A DNA stretch of 14,634 nucleotides from Christensenella sp. UBA3770 (GCA_002371075.1 DFFS01000049.1:1-14634); one strand, 5' to 3'; counted from the stretch's first letter, positions 5,573 through 12,698 are shown. Notes: generated from the letters alone by a model not told the origin. A program made the numbers and translations.

Positions 5573-6697
5573 ATGCAACAAAAAATCGTTCCCATCACGT
5601 TGATCACGGGCTATCTCGGCGCGGGCAAAACCACGCTTTTGAACCATGTTTTAAACAATCAAAAAGGCTATCACGTCGCCGTCATCGTAAACGACATCGG
5701 TGAGGTCAACATCGACGCAAGCTTGCTTGCCGCGGGCGGTGTCGTTCAGGAGAAGGACTCCAGTCTCGTCCCCCTCCAAAACGGCTGCATTTGCTGCACG
5801 CTCAAGGAGGATCTCATCAAGCAGATCGGCGAGCTCGTCATGTCCGGCAAGTTTGATTACATCATGATCGAGGCAAGCGGCATTTGCGAACCGGTGCCCA
5901 TCGTGCAAACCATCGAATACATTCACGAAAACACCAAAAACTGCGATATGACCGTGGTTTTGGACAACGTGGTCTCGGTGGTGGACGCCTTGCGCCTTTC
6001 CGAAGAGTTTTCCGATGGCAAGGAGCTGATGAAAGAGGACATCGAAGACGACGATATCGAGAATTTGATCATTCAGCAAATCGAGTTTTGCACCAAGATC
6101 ATCGTCAACAAAACCGATCTTGTCCAAGGCGAGAAACTTAAGGAAGTGGAAGTGGTGATCCGCGCGCTCCAGCCGGAGGCGGAGATCATCGAGGCAGTCA
6201 AAGGCGAGGTGGATCTAAGCAAGATCCTCGGCACAAAGTCATTTGACTTTGAAACGGCGTCCCGTTCCGCGGCTTGGATCAAGGGCTTGGAAGAGCTTGA
6301 GGAGGAAGAGGAGCCGGAGGGCGAAGTGCTGGAGTACAACATCTCCACCTTCGTTTACAAGCGCCGCGCTCAGTTTGACACCAACAAGTTTATCAATTGG
6401 GCAAACAAAAACTATCCCAAGACGATCATTCGCTCCAAGGGCGTGGTTTGGATCTCGCGTGACAGCGCAAATATGTATATGTTTGAGCAGGCGGGCACTC
6501 AAAAGAGTCTTGTCAACGCCGGTCCTTGGGTGGCGTCCCTTTCCCGCAAGGAGCAACAGGAGATCCTGTTGATGGCTCCCGAGATCGCCGCCGAGTGGGA
6601 TCCGAAGTTTGGCGACAAGATGATCAAACTTGTCTTTATCGGCAAAAACATGGATCGCGCCGCGATCGAGGCGGAGCTCGACGCTCTGTTGAAATAA
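5573..6697 (+). CDS. COG0523/CobW-family GTP-binding metallochaperone
   Basis: The 374-residue G3E-family GTPase is expected to pass metal ions to target proteins, driven by GTP. Walker A is GYLGAGKTT at 13-21, the metal-binding CICC at 72-75 sits in a conserved NGCICCTL context, MIEASGICEP (98-107) follows, and the guanine-recognition NKTD is at 179-182. A strongly acidic linker (LEELEEEEEPEGE, 239-251) leads to the CobW C-terminal domain (about 254-374). The poly-histidine stretch typical of zinc- or cobalt-linked members is absent, so the metal is uncertain. The start at 5573 has an AAGGAG site at 5561-5566; an in-frame TTG at 5546 is rejected because it would place the ribosome site inside the gene. 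A zinc-uptake operon begins 2.4 kb downstream, which makes zinc the leading guess. Confidence 0.88.
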   Translation: MQQKIVPITLITGYLGAGKTTLLNHVLNNQKGYHVAVIVNDIGEVNIDASLLAAGGVVQEKDSSLVPLQNGCICCTLKEDLIKQIGELVMSGKFDYIMIEASGICEPVPIVQTIEYIHENTKNCDMTVVLDNVVSVVDALRLSEEFSDGKELMKEDIEDDDIENLIIQQIEFCTKIIVNKTDLVQGEKLKEVEVVIRALQPEAEIIEAVKGEVDLSKILGTKSFDFETASRSAAWIKGLEELEEEEEPEGEVLEYNISTFVYKRRAQFDTNKFINWANKNYPKTIIRSKGVVWISRDSANMYMFEQAGTQKSLVNAGPWVASLSRKEQQEILLMAPEIAAEWDPKFGDKMIKLVFIGKNMDRAAIEAELDALLK

Positions 6698-6710
6698 AAC
6701 GGTTGCAAAT

Positions 6711-6745
6711 AAAAAACAGACCGCCGAATGCGGTCTGTTCTTTTT
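6711..6745. terminator. Bidirectional intrinsic terminator between GTPase and dtd
   Basis: AACAGACCGC (6715-6724) pairs with 6730-6739 around a CGAAT loop, a 10-bp stem. T-runs flank it on both strands (6741-6745 on plus; complement of 6711-6716 on minus). It serves both convergent genes. Confidence 0.9.
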
Positions 6746-6764
6746 ATGTCGTTTTACGTTTTGC

Positions 6765-7205
6765 TTACTTGTCTTCGTAAATGATCGTGACGGGGCCGTC
6801 GTTATGCTGATAGATCTGCATGTCCGCGCCGAAGACGCCCTTTTTTACGGGGATGCCGAGCGAGGCGACCTTTTCGCAAAAATGTTCGTACAGCTCGTTT
6901 GCTCTCTCGGGTCTTTCCGCACCGGAAAACCCGGGGCGGTTGCCGTGTGAAACGTCTGCCAAAAGGGTAAATTGCGAGATGGCAAGGATCTCGCCGCCAA
7001 CGTCCGCGACGGAAAGGTTCATCTTGCCGTTTTCATCCTCGAAAATGCGCAGTTTCACAACCTTTTCCGCAAGTTTTTCCGCTTGAAGCGCGCTGTCGCC
7101 GACGGCTACGCCCACGTAGATCGCAAGCCCCTTTTTTATTTCGGAGATCGGTTTTCCGTCCACTTCAAGACGGGTTTCTTTTACTCTTTGAACAACCAGT
7201 TTCAT
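6765..7205 (-). CDS. dtd: D-aminoacyl-tRNA deacylase
   Basis: The 146-residue enzyme hydrolyses D-amino acids (and glycine mischarged on tRNA-Ala) from tRNA, a proofreading step in translation. The start MKLVVQRVKE, the helix-strand LRIFEDENGKMNLS (52-65), the catalytic SQFT at 77-80 and the chiral-selector NDGPVT at 135-140 with its Gly-cisPro pair are all in place. The length is normal for the homodimeric family. Its ATG overlaps the deoC stop in an ATGA, so translation is coupled to deoC. Pairing with a deoxyribose-phosphate aldolase is a matter of operon economy; no shared pathway is evident. Confidence 0.95.
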   Translation of the reverse strand: MKLVVQRVKETRLEVDGKPISEIKKGLAIYVGVAVGDSALQAEKLAEKVVKLRIFEDENGKMNLSVADVGGEILAISQFTLLADVSHGNRPGFSGAERPERANELYEHFCEKVASLGIPVKKGVFGADMQIYQHNDGPVTIIYEDK

Positions 7206-7852
7206 TTTTGAAAGTATCCTTTGATCACCGCGCTTGCGCCGATCCTATCCGCGCCTGCTTCGATAAACTTCTGCGCGTCTTCCAAGGTGCGAATGCCGCC
7301 TGCGGCTTTGATCTTGACGTTTTTGCCGATATGTTTCTTAAAGAGGATCACGTCGTTTAGGTCTGCGCCGGCTTTGGAAAAGCCCGTGCTCGTTTTGATG
7401 TAGTCCGCGCCCGCTTTTGTTACGATCTCACACAGCTTGATCTTTTCTTCTTCCGTCAGCAGGCAGGTTTCCACAATGACTTTCAAAACCTTTCCTTCCG
7501 CCGCTTGGCGCACCCTTTTGATCTCGTTTAACACGTAAGCAAAGTCGCCTTCTTTAACTTTGCCTACCGCGATGACCATATCCACTTCGTCCGCGCCGTT
7601 TTTGACGGCGTTCTCTGTTTCAAACACCTTTGCTTCGGTGGTGTTGTAACCGTTCGGGAAGCCGATGACCGTGGTGACCGGGAGGGCGTCCTTGTATTTT
7701 TCTTTTATCAAAGAAACGGCGGCGGGCGTCACGCAAACCGAGGCGGCTCCCGCTTTCACGGCTTCGTCGGCAAGCTGCAAAAACTCTTTTTCCGTCGCGG
7801 TGACGGAAAGCAGGGTGTGATCAACTTTGGAAAAAATCTCTTGCGCTGTCAT
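7202..7852 (-). CDS. deoC: Deoxyribose-phosphate aldolase
   Basis: The 216-residue TIM-barrel enzyme cleaves 2-deoxyribose-5-phosphate to glyceraldehyde-3-phosphate and acetaldehyde, the last step of deoxyribonucleoside catabolism. The Schiff-base lysine is Lys153 in YIKTSTGF (151-158). The proton-relay residues are Asp91 in EVDMVIAVG (89-97) and Lys182 in IKAAGGIRT (181-189). VIGFPNGYNTTEAK (62-75) is the standard phosphate/substrate loop. The start at 7852 has AAGGAG at the right distance; the longer frame from TTG at 7900 is rejected because it would begin inside the promoter. The gene overlaps dtd by four bases. Confidence 0.95.
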   Translation of the reverse strand: MTAQEIFSKVDHTLLSVTATEKEFLQLADEAVKAGAASVCVTPAAVSLIKEKYKDALPVTTVIGFPNGYNTTEAKVFETENAVKNGADEVDMVIAVGKVKEGDFAYVLNEIKRVRQAAEGKVLKVIVETCLLTEEEKIKLCEIVTKAGADYIKTSTGFSKAGADLNDVILFKKHIGKNVKIKAAGGIRTLEDAQKFIEAGADRIGASAVIKGYFQK

Positions 7853-7871
7853 ATCGTTCTCCTTTTTTTCA

Positions 7872-7900
7872 ATTATACGGGTTGTTTCGTTTTCTGTCAA
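7872..7900 (-). promoter_or_regulatory. Consensus sigma-A promoter of deoC-dtd
   Basis: On the minus strand this is a perfect TTGACA (7900-7895), exactly 17 bases, and a perfect TATAAT (7877-7872). This is an unusually exact match to the housekeeping consensus and suggests strong basal expression. No operator-like palindrome was seen around it. Confidence 0.9.
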
Positions 7901-7960
7901 TCAAAGCCCGCGACGATTGACCGAGCCCCGCACGACTTGCATACGATAAAAAAACGAGTC

Positions 7961-7989
7961 TTGTCATTTTTCTCGCAACATGCTACAAT
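7961..7989 (+). promoter_or_regulatory. Promoter of the nucleoside kinase gene
   Basis: TTGTCA (7961-7966), a 17-base spacer and TACAAT (7984-7989), each one base from consensus. It is divergent from the deoC promoter. Confidence 0.8.
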
Positions 7990-8006
7990 AGTCGAGAGGT
8001 GACAGT

Positions 8007-8921
8007 ATGATCAATTGGTCTGAAATGGAGAGCTTGGCAAAAAGGAATCTATCCTCGCTGATCTACAACAGCGAGTTCAATTTCGATTCGCAGGTCGTAA
8101 AGATCGCAGATCGGATTTTTTCGGAGAGATCCGTCAAAATGATCATGGTCGCAGGGCCGTCCGCCAGCGGCAAAACCACTTTTACCAATTTGCTTGCGGA
8201 TCGGTTGGAGTTTCGCGGCGTAAAGGTGCACCGTATCTCCACCGACGACTTTTTTATCGATCGCGACAAGATCGAGGTCTTGCCTAGCGGTCTTTTGGAC
8301 ATGGATTCCTTAAACGCAATGGACGTCAAACTTTTGACCTATACGTTGGAGTCGCTCTTGGAAGGGCACCGCGTCGTGGTCCCGCGCTTTGATTTTGTGG
8401 AGGGGCGCCGCGCAGGCGACACGCGCGAGATCTGTGCGGAAGAAGCGGACGTCACCATCGTAGAGGGGATCCACGCATTGAACCCCGTGATCCTCGGCAA
8501 GTACGGCGTCCATGACGACCGCATCGTTGGGATTTACATCTCGCCCCGCAGGGACTTTTTGCTGCCGAGCGGCAGGACGATCGCCCCCGTGGAGTTGCGC
8601 CTTTTGCGCCGCATTTTGCGCGACCACTATTCTCGCGGGCACAGCCTTGCCGATACCTTGGCGCAATGGGACGAGGTTTTGAAAGCGGAGCGAGTCAACA
8701 TCTATCCGTTTGTACACCGCGCAAGTTATACGGTGGACAGCGTTTACGACTACGAGCTCCTCGTCTATAAGCGTTGTTTGGGCAATTCGCTTGACGCCTA
8801 TCCGCACAAATGGACGGATAACATCCGCGAGGTGCTCCGTGAGGTCAGCGACATTCCCGATATGACCATTCCGACCACGTCGCTTCTCAACGAGTTTATT
8901 CAGGGCGGCGTAGTGGACTGA
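8007..8921 (+). CDS. Uridine-kinase-like nucleoside kinase, stand-alone
   Basis: The 304-residue P-loop kinase belongs to the phosphoribulokinase/uridine kinase family and should phosphorylate a nucleoside or similar small molecule with ATP. Walker A GPSASGKTT is at 50-58, STDDFFIDRDK (78-88) carries the substrate-side acidic residues, PRFDFVEGRR (126-135) and IVEGIHALNP (151-160) follow, and the LID-like LRLLRRILRDHYSRGHS is at 197-213. This closely resembles the C-terminal half of the roughly 550-residue Firmicutes nucleoside kinase that carries a TGS/threonyl-tRNA-synthetase-like N-terminal region. Here that region is missing and only about 45 residues precede the P-loop. The ATG at 8007 has an AGAGGTGA ribosome site. 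The substrate is not determined by the sequence. Confidence 0.82.
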   Translation: MINWSEMESLAKRNLSSLIYNSEFNFDSQVVKIADRIFSERSVKMIMVAGPSASGKTTFTNLLADRLEFRGVKVHRISTDDFFIDRDKIEVLPSGLLDMDSLNAMDVKLLTYTLESLLEGHRVVVPRFDFVEGRRAGDTREICAEEADVTIVEGIHALNPVILGKYGVHDDRIVGIYISPRRDFLLPSGRTIAPVELRLLRRILRDHYSRGHSLADTLAQWDEVLKAERVNIYPFVHRASYTVDSVYDYELLVYKRCLGNSLDAYPHKWTDNIREVLREVSDIPDMTIPTTSLLNEFIQGGVVD

Positions 8922-8952
8922 CGCGGTAAGATATCTTCTTGCTTGACTGCAG

Positions 8953-8997
8953 GGCGGCGAGATCGCGTACCATCGGTACGTTCTCGTCGCCTTTTTT
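8953..8997 (+). terminator. Intrinsic terminator after the nucleoside kinase gene
   Basis: GGCGGCGAGA (8953-8962) pairs with TCTCGTCGCC (8982-8991), including one G-T wobble. After a two-base bulge GCGTACC pairs with GGTACGT around an ATC loop. Six T residues follow at 8992-8997. Confidence 0.88.
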
Positions 8998-9071
8998 ATG
9001 CCTCTCTCTGCTTTTTCTTTTAAAAAAGTAATATTATTTAGTTTTTGTCTGAATTCAAACGGGATCTTTGC

Positions 9072-9100
9072 TTGACGCACGGTTTCTTTGGTGTTAAACT
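9072..9100 (+). promoter_or_regulatory. Promoter of the fur/zur-znu operon
   Basis: TTGACG (9072-9077), a 17-base spacer and TAAACT (9095-9100). Transcription should start about 9107, at the left end of the palindrome at 9107-9129. The -10 is only 4/6, so its strength is moderate. Confidence 0.65.
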
Positions 9101-9106
9101 GTATGT

Positions 9107-9129
9107 AATTTGCGAATGAGTCGCAAATT
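9107..9129. promoter_or_regulatory. Candidate Fur/Zur-family operator, 9-5-9 palindrome
   Basis: AATTTGCGA (9107-9115) and TCGCAAATT (9121-9129) are perfect reverse complements around ATGAG, 23 bp in all. It lies between the predicted transcript start and the GGAGGGG ribosome site of the repressor gene, ideal for autoregulation. Its total length matches known Zur and Fur boxes, but its sequence differs from the B. subtilis Zur box that I recall. Confidence 0.65.
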
Positions 9130-9139
9130 CGGAGGGGAT

Positions 9140-9541
9140 ATGAAAGTTTACCACACCGAACAGAGAAAGAGCATTTTGGATTATCTCGAAACGCGGCAGG
9201 ACGCGTGCGTCACCGCCGGAGAGATCGCCGCGGCTCTTTGTTCCGTCGTCAGCAAAAGCGCCGTTTATCGCAATCTTGCCGATCTTGAAAAGGAGGGCAA
9301 AGTGGTGCGCGTTTCATTGGGTGGCGGCAGGTCGGCGGGGTATCGTTATGCGGCAAGCCACGCTTGCGCGGGCAAGATCCACATCTCCTGTGTGAAGTGC
9401 GGCAAGACGGAACACGTTTCGCCCGCTGCGGCGCTCCGCTTGGAACGCGCGCTTGCGGTGGAGGAGGGCTTTTCGTTAAACAAAGGGGAAAGCCACTTGT
9501 ACGGCTTGTGCAGGGAATGCCGCGAAGGAGGCGAAAAATGA
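9140..9541 (+). CDS. zur: Fur-family metalloregulator, probably Zur-type
   Basis: The 133-residue repressor has the Fur-family winged helix: TAGEIAAAL (25-33), then SKSAVYRNLADLEKEGKV (38-55) with the recognition helix. The C-terminal dimer/metal domain holds a structural zinc site, Cys84-x2-Cys87 and Cys124-x2-Cys127. A Cys76 and His81 in SHACAGKIHISC occupy positions that, as I recall, include the regulatory Cys and His ligands of Zur proteins. PerR- and Fur-type proteins have a His-rich motif there instead. Together with the following zinc-type transporter this favours zinc sensing. The start at 9140 has GGAGGGG at 9131-9137; the upstream in-frame TTG and ATG fall within the palindrome and have no ribosome site. 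The stop overlaps the next start in an ATGA. Confidence 0.85.
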   Translation: MKVYHTEQRKSILDYLETRQDACVTAGEIAAALCSVVSKSAVYRNLADLEKEGKVVRVSLGGGRSAGYRYAASHACAGKIHISCVKCGKTEHVSPAAALRLERALAVEEGFSLNKGESHLYGLCRECREGGEK

Positions 9542-10506
9542 AAAAGAGCCTTCGCTTTTTTGTCTTCCTGCTCGTTTTGACGTTGTTGTTCTCCTTTGTC
9601 TGCGTTGGTTGCGTCGCGAAAAACGACGGCAAACTGAAGGTCGTCGTCACGATCTTTCCGGGATACGATTGGGTCATGAACGTCCTCGGGGAGCGGGCAG
9701 ATGACGTCTCCGTCACGCTCCTTTTGGACAGCGGGGCGGACCTGCACAGCTATCAGCCCTCCGTCGCCGATATGGTGGCGGTTGCCGAGGCGGACCTGTT
9801 TATCTACGTTGGCGGCGAGTCGGACGATTGGGTCGGTGACGCTTTAAAAAACGCCAAAAACAAAAACGTCCGCACGATGAACCTGCTTTCCCTGCTCGGC
9901 GACAAGGCGGTTGCCGAAGAGATCGTCGAGGGCATGGAGCACGAGCATGAGGAGGCGGATGAGGAGGAAGAGTACGACGAGCACGTTTGGCTCTCTTTGA
10001 AAAACGCTTCTTTCTACGTCAACTTGATTGCCGATGAGCTCTCCGCGCTTGATGCGGAATATGCGGAGCTTTACAAAAACAACGCGGCAACCTACGTGCA
10101 AAAACTTGCGGCGCTCGACGCGCGCTACGCCGAGGTGGTGGCGTCGTCTCCCCGCGACACGGTTTTGTTCGGCGACCGTTTCCCATTCCGCTACCTCGTT
10201 GAGGACTACGGCTTAAACTATTACGCTGCGTTCGTCGGCTGCTCCGCCGAGACCAACGCAAGTTTTGAAACCATCGCCTTTTTGGCGGGCAAAGCGGACG
10301 CTTTGGACCTTTCCGTCATCTTGAAGATCGAAAGTTCCACCGAAGATATCGCGCGCGGTATTCGCGACGCATCTCAAAAGAAAAACCAACAGATCATGGT
10401 TTTGGATTCCCTGCAATCCTCGACCAAAAAGGAGTACGCCGCGGGCAGAACGTACCTTGCGGTGATGGAAAGCAACCTTTCCGTATTGGAAAGCGCGTTG
10501 AGTTAA
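9538..10506 (+). CDS. znuA: Zinc/manganese ABC transporter substrate-binding lipoprotein (ZnuA-like)
   Basis: The 322-residue cluster A-I binding protein captures a divalent metal outside the membrane and delivers it to the permease. A signal peptide (1-24) ends in a lipobox-like CVGC with Cys25; the unusual Cys at -3 makes the site slightly atypical. The first metal ligand is His70 in GADLHSYQPS (67-76). A short acidic loop with histidines, MEHEHEEADEEEE (133-145), leads to DEHVWLSLKN with the second ligand, His149. Where ZnuA/PsaA proteins usually have a third His, this protein has GDRFPFRYLVEDYGL (212-226), so Asp213 may replace it. KIESS (263-267) carries the possible carboxylate ligand. 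The start overlaps the repressor stop and has a GGAGG site. Zinc rather than manganese is inferred from the histidine loop and the regulator. Confidence 0.9.
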   Translation: MKKSLRFFVFLLVLTLLFSFVCVGCVAKNDGKLKVVVTIFPGYDWVMNVLGERADDVSVTLLLDSGADLHSYQPSVADMVAVAEADLFIYVGGESDDWVGDALKNAKNKNVRTMNLLSLLGDKAVAEEIVEGMEHEHEEADEEEEYDEHVWLSLKNASFYVNLIADELSALDAEYAELYKNNAATYVQKLAALDARYAEVVASSPRDTVLFGDRFPFRYLVEDYGLNYYAAFVGCSAETNASFETIAFLAGKADALDLSVILKIESSTEDIARGIRDASQKKNQQIMVLDSLQSSTKKEYAAGRTYLAVMESNLSVLESALS

Positions 10507-10566
10507 TATTATGGGGGAGGAGTCCCCTCCCCCTTGTAAACGGCCCTTCGGGGCAAGAGGAGAAAT
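10507..10566 (+). other. Two mRNA hairpins between znuA and znuC
   Basis: GGGGGAGG (10513-10520) pairs with CCTCCCCC (10526-10533) around AGTCC. GCCC (10543-10546) pairs with GGGC (10551-10554) around a UUCG tetraloop. Neither is followed by a T-run, so full termination is unlikely. A 3'-end-stabilising or partially attenuating role, favouring the binding protein over the ATPase, fits what is known of other ABC operons. Confidence 0.6.
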
Positions 10567-11277
10567 ATGGCGCAGTTAACAGTAAACGATTTGACGCTCG
10601 GTTATGAAAACGGAGCGATCTTAACGGGGCTCTCGTTCACGGTGGAAAAGGGCGATTACCTTGCCATCGTCGGCGAAAACGGCTCGGGCAAATCCACCTT
10701 GATGAAGACGATTTTGGGACTGATGAAACCGCTCAAAGGGGAGATCACGCTCGGTGAGGGCTTAAAAAAGTACCAGATCGGGTATCTTCCGCAACAGTCG
10801 CCCATTCAGCGGGATTTTCCCGCTTCGGTGTGGGAGGTGGTCGTTTCGGGGTGCCTTGCCAAGGCAAGATTCACGCCCTTTTATACCGCTGCGGATAAGG
10901 CGCGAGCCAAACAAAATATTGAAAAAATGGGACTGACTGACCTTGTCAAGCGCTCCTATCGCGAGCTGTCGGGCGGGCAGCAACAACGCGTGCTTCTTGC
11001 GCGCGCTTTGTGCGCCACCGAAAGCATTTTGCTTTTGGACGAGCCCGTCTCCGGCTTGGATCCCGCCGTTACGCAGGAGATGTACGACATCATTCGTTCT
11101 TTGAACGAAGAGGGCATCACCGTCATCATGATCTCGCACGACGTCCATGCGGCGGTCACCTACGCAAACAAGATCCTTCACCTCGGGCAGGAGGTCTTTT
11201 TCGGCTCGGTTGAGGAGTATCTGACCACGGAGCGCGGCAGGGCGTTTGCTTTGGCAAACCAAGGAGAAAACGTATGA
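10567..11277 (+). CDS. znuC: Zinc/manganese ABC transporter ATP-binding protein (ZnuC-like)
   Basis: The 236-residue ATPase powers the metal importer on the cytoplasmic face. Walker A is GENGSGKST (37-45), the Q-loop lies in GYLPQQSP (72-79), the ABC signature LSGGQQQRVLLARAL is at 138-152, Walker B ILLLDEP is about 158-164, and the H-loop is in ISHDVHAA. WEVVVSGCL in the helical domain is typical of the zinc/manganese subfamily. It starts with AGAGGAG just upstream and its stop overlaps the permease start in an ATGA. Confidence 0.92.
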   Translation: MAQLTVNDLTLGYENGAILTGLSFTVEKGDYLAIVGENGSGKSTLMKTILGLMKPLKGEITLGEGLKKYQIGYLPQQSPIQRDFPASVWEVVVSGCLAKARFTPFYTAADKARAKQNIEKMGLTDLVKRSYRELSGGQQQRVLLARALCATESILLLDEPVSGLDPAVTQEMYDIIRSLNEEGITVIMISHDVHAAVTYANKILHLGQEVFFGSVEEYLTTERGRAFALANQGENV

Positions 11278-12134
11278 CGGCATTTTTTGAAAGACTCGGA
11301 CAGTTTATGCAGTTTTCCTTTGTGCGCTACGCTCTGATCGTGGGCGTCTTGATCGCGCTGTGCTCTTCGATCTTGGGCGTGACCCTCGTGCTCAAGCGTT
11401 TTTCCTTTATCGGCGATGGGCTCTCACACGTTGCGTTTGGCGCGATGGCGGTGGCGGCGATCGTGGGGCTCACCAATCAGATGCTGATCGTGATGCCCGT
11501 CACGGTGGTCTCGGCGATCCTGCTTCTTCGCACCGGTCAAAACGCCCGCATCAAGGGGGATGCGTCGGTTGCGTTGATCTCGGTGTTCTCTTTGGCGCTC
11601 GGCTACTTGCTGATGAACCTTTTTCCCACGTCGTCAAACGTTTCCGCCGACGTGTGCGGCACGTTGTTCGGTTCCGTTTCGATCCTGACGCTTTCTCCCG
11701 CCGAGGTGTGGGTGTGCATCGCGCTCTCGCTCGTTACGGTCATCGTCTTCGTGTTTTTCTACAACCGCATTTTTGCAGTGACGTTCGATGAAAACTTTGC
11801 AAAAGCCACGGGCATAAAGACGGAAGTTTACAATTTGATCATCGCCGTCATCATCGCGGTGGTCATCGTGCTTGCGATGAATCTTGTCGGTTCTTTGCTG
11901 ATCTCTGCGTTGATCATCTTCCCCGCGCTTTCCTCCATGCGGGTGTTTAAAAGCTTTTTGTCCGTTACGATCTCATCCACCGTGCTGTCGGTGACGACCG
12001 CTTGTATCGGGCTGTTTCTTGCCATCGGGTTGCCGCAGGGCGTGCCAGTCGGTCCCACGATCGTGGTCGTTCAGGCGGTGGCTTTCTGCCTCTTCTGCCT
12101 AGTCGGCGCAATAAAGGGGAGGGTAAGAGCATGA
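11274..12134 (+). CDS. znuB: Zinc/manganese ABC transporter permease (ZnuB-like)
   Basis: The 286-residue membrane protein is of the ABC-3 family, with about eight hydrophobic segments. The conserved cytoplasmic element after the second helix, FIGDGLSHVAFGAMA (45-59), is the family signature that contacts the ATPase. FDENFAKATGIKT and the later LVGSLLISALIIFPA are also typical. It would form a homodimeric channel for the metal delivered by the binding protein. An AAGGAG site lies upstream, within the end of the ATPase gene, and its own stop overlaps the next start by four bases. Confidence 0.92.
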   Translation: MTAFFERLGQFMQFSFVRYALIVGVLIALCSSILGVTLVLKRFSFIGDGLSHVAFGAMAVAAIVGLTNQMLIVMPVTVVSAILLLRTGQNARIKGDASVALISVFSLALGYLLMNLFPTSSNVSADVCGTLFGSVSILTLSPAEVWVCIALSLVTVIVFVFFYNRIFAVTFDENFAKATGIKTEVYNLIIAVIIAVVIVLAMNLVGSLLISALIIFPALSSMRVFKSFLSVTISSTVLSVTTACIGLFLAIGLPQGVPVGPTIVVVQAVAFCLFCLVGAIKGRVRA

Positions 12135-12655
12135 AAAAGGTTTTGACGCTCGTCTTGCTTCTTTGCGTCGCCGTCACTTTTGTTTCGTGCGGCGGGTCGG
12201 ATAAGGTGGATCTGACGGAAGAAACCTACTTTTACGGTATGACCACGATCCAAATGTATCCGGAGCAATACGTCGGCAAAGAGATCTCGTTCGATTGCTT
12301 TACGTATCTTTTGACGGACACGGTCGGCAACGAGTATCTATGCGGCGTGCGTAAGTGCTCGGCGGGATACGGCTGCAAGTGCGGCAAGGATAGCGTGATC
12401 GGCTTTATTTTGGAGTATGACGGGGTGATCCCCGCGCCCGTCAATCAAAGCGAGGATACGGTGGAAAAAAGTTGGATCCACGTAAAAGGCACCCTTGCCT
12501 CGGCGGAGAAAAAGGAGATTTGGATCTACGCCTACGACAGCGTCGGGCAGATCGATCGCACCAAACGAGAGCAAGTTTCTTTTTGCACGTTTGCCGTTTC
12601 GTCTCTGACGACGATCGAAGACTATTCCGGCTTGGCATATTACGTGACGAAATAA
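12131..12655 (+). CDS. Cysteine-rich lipoprotein, DUF1980/TIGR03943 C-terminal-like
   Basis: The 174-residue protein has a signal peptide ending in FVSC with lipidated Cys20. The mature part reads YPEQYVGKEISFDCFTY (43-59), then VRKCSAGYGCKCG (73-85), GFILEY (91-96) and SWIHVKGTL (114-122). This order (Gly-Lys strand, Arg plus cysteine cluster, Trp-x-x-Val-x-Gly-Thr) resembles the OB-like C-terminal domain of TIGR03943/DUF1980 (YcgQ-type) proteins, which I recall being linked to metal-handling GTPase and permease genes. Mature cysteines are Cys56, 71, 76, 82, 84 and 152. Cys71/76/82/84 could bind zinc. The ATG overlaps the permease stop and has a GGGGAGG site, so it is a true member of the metal operon. 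I infer an accessory metal-binding role outside the membrane; direct function is unknown. Confidence 0.75.
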   Translation: MKKVLTLVLLLCVAVTFVSCGGSDKVDLTEETYFYGMTTIQMYPEQYVGKEISFDCFTYLLTDTVGNEYLCGVRKCSAGYGCKCGKDSVIGFILEYDGVIPAPVNQSEDTVEKSWIHVKGTLASAEKKEIWIYAYDSVGQIDRTKREQVSFCTFAVSSLTTIEDYSGLAYYVTK

Positions 12656-12698
12656 GAGAAAAAAACAGTAAAACGCAACGATTTAACGGAGGCTGGTT

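Noticed and set aside
9110..9139. Upstream TTG/ATG starts for the Fur-family gene
   Set aside because: They lie inside the palindrome with no ribosome site; the ATG at 9140 has GGAGGGG at ideal spacing and gives the usual protein length.
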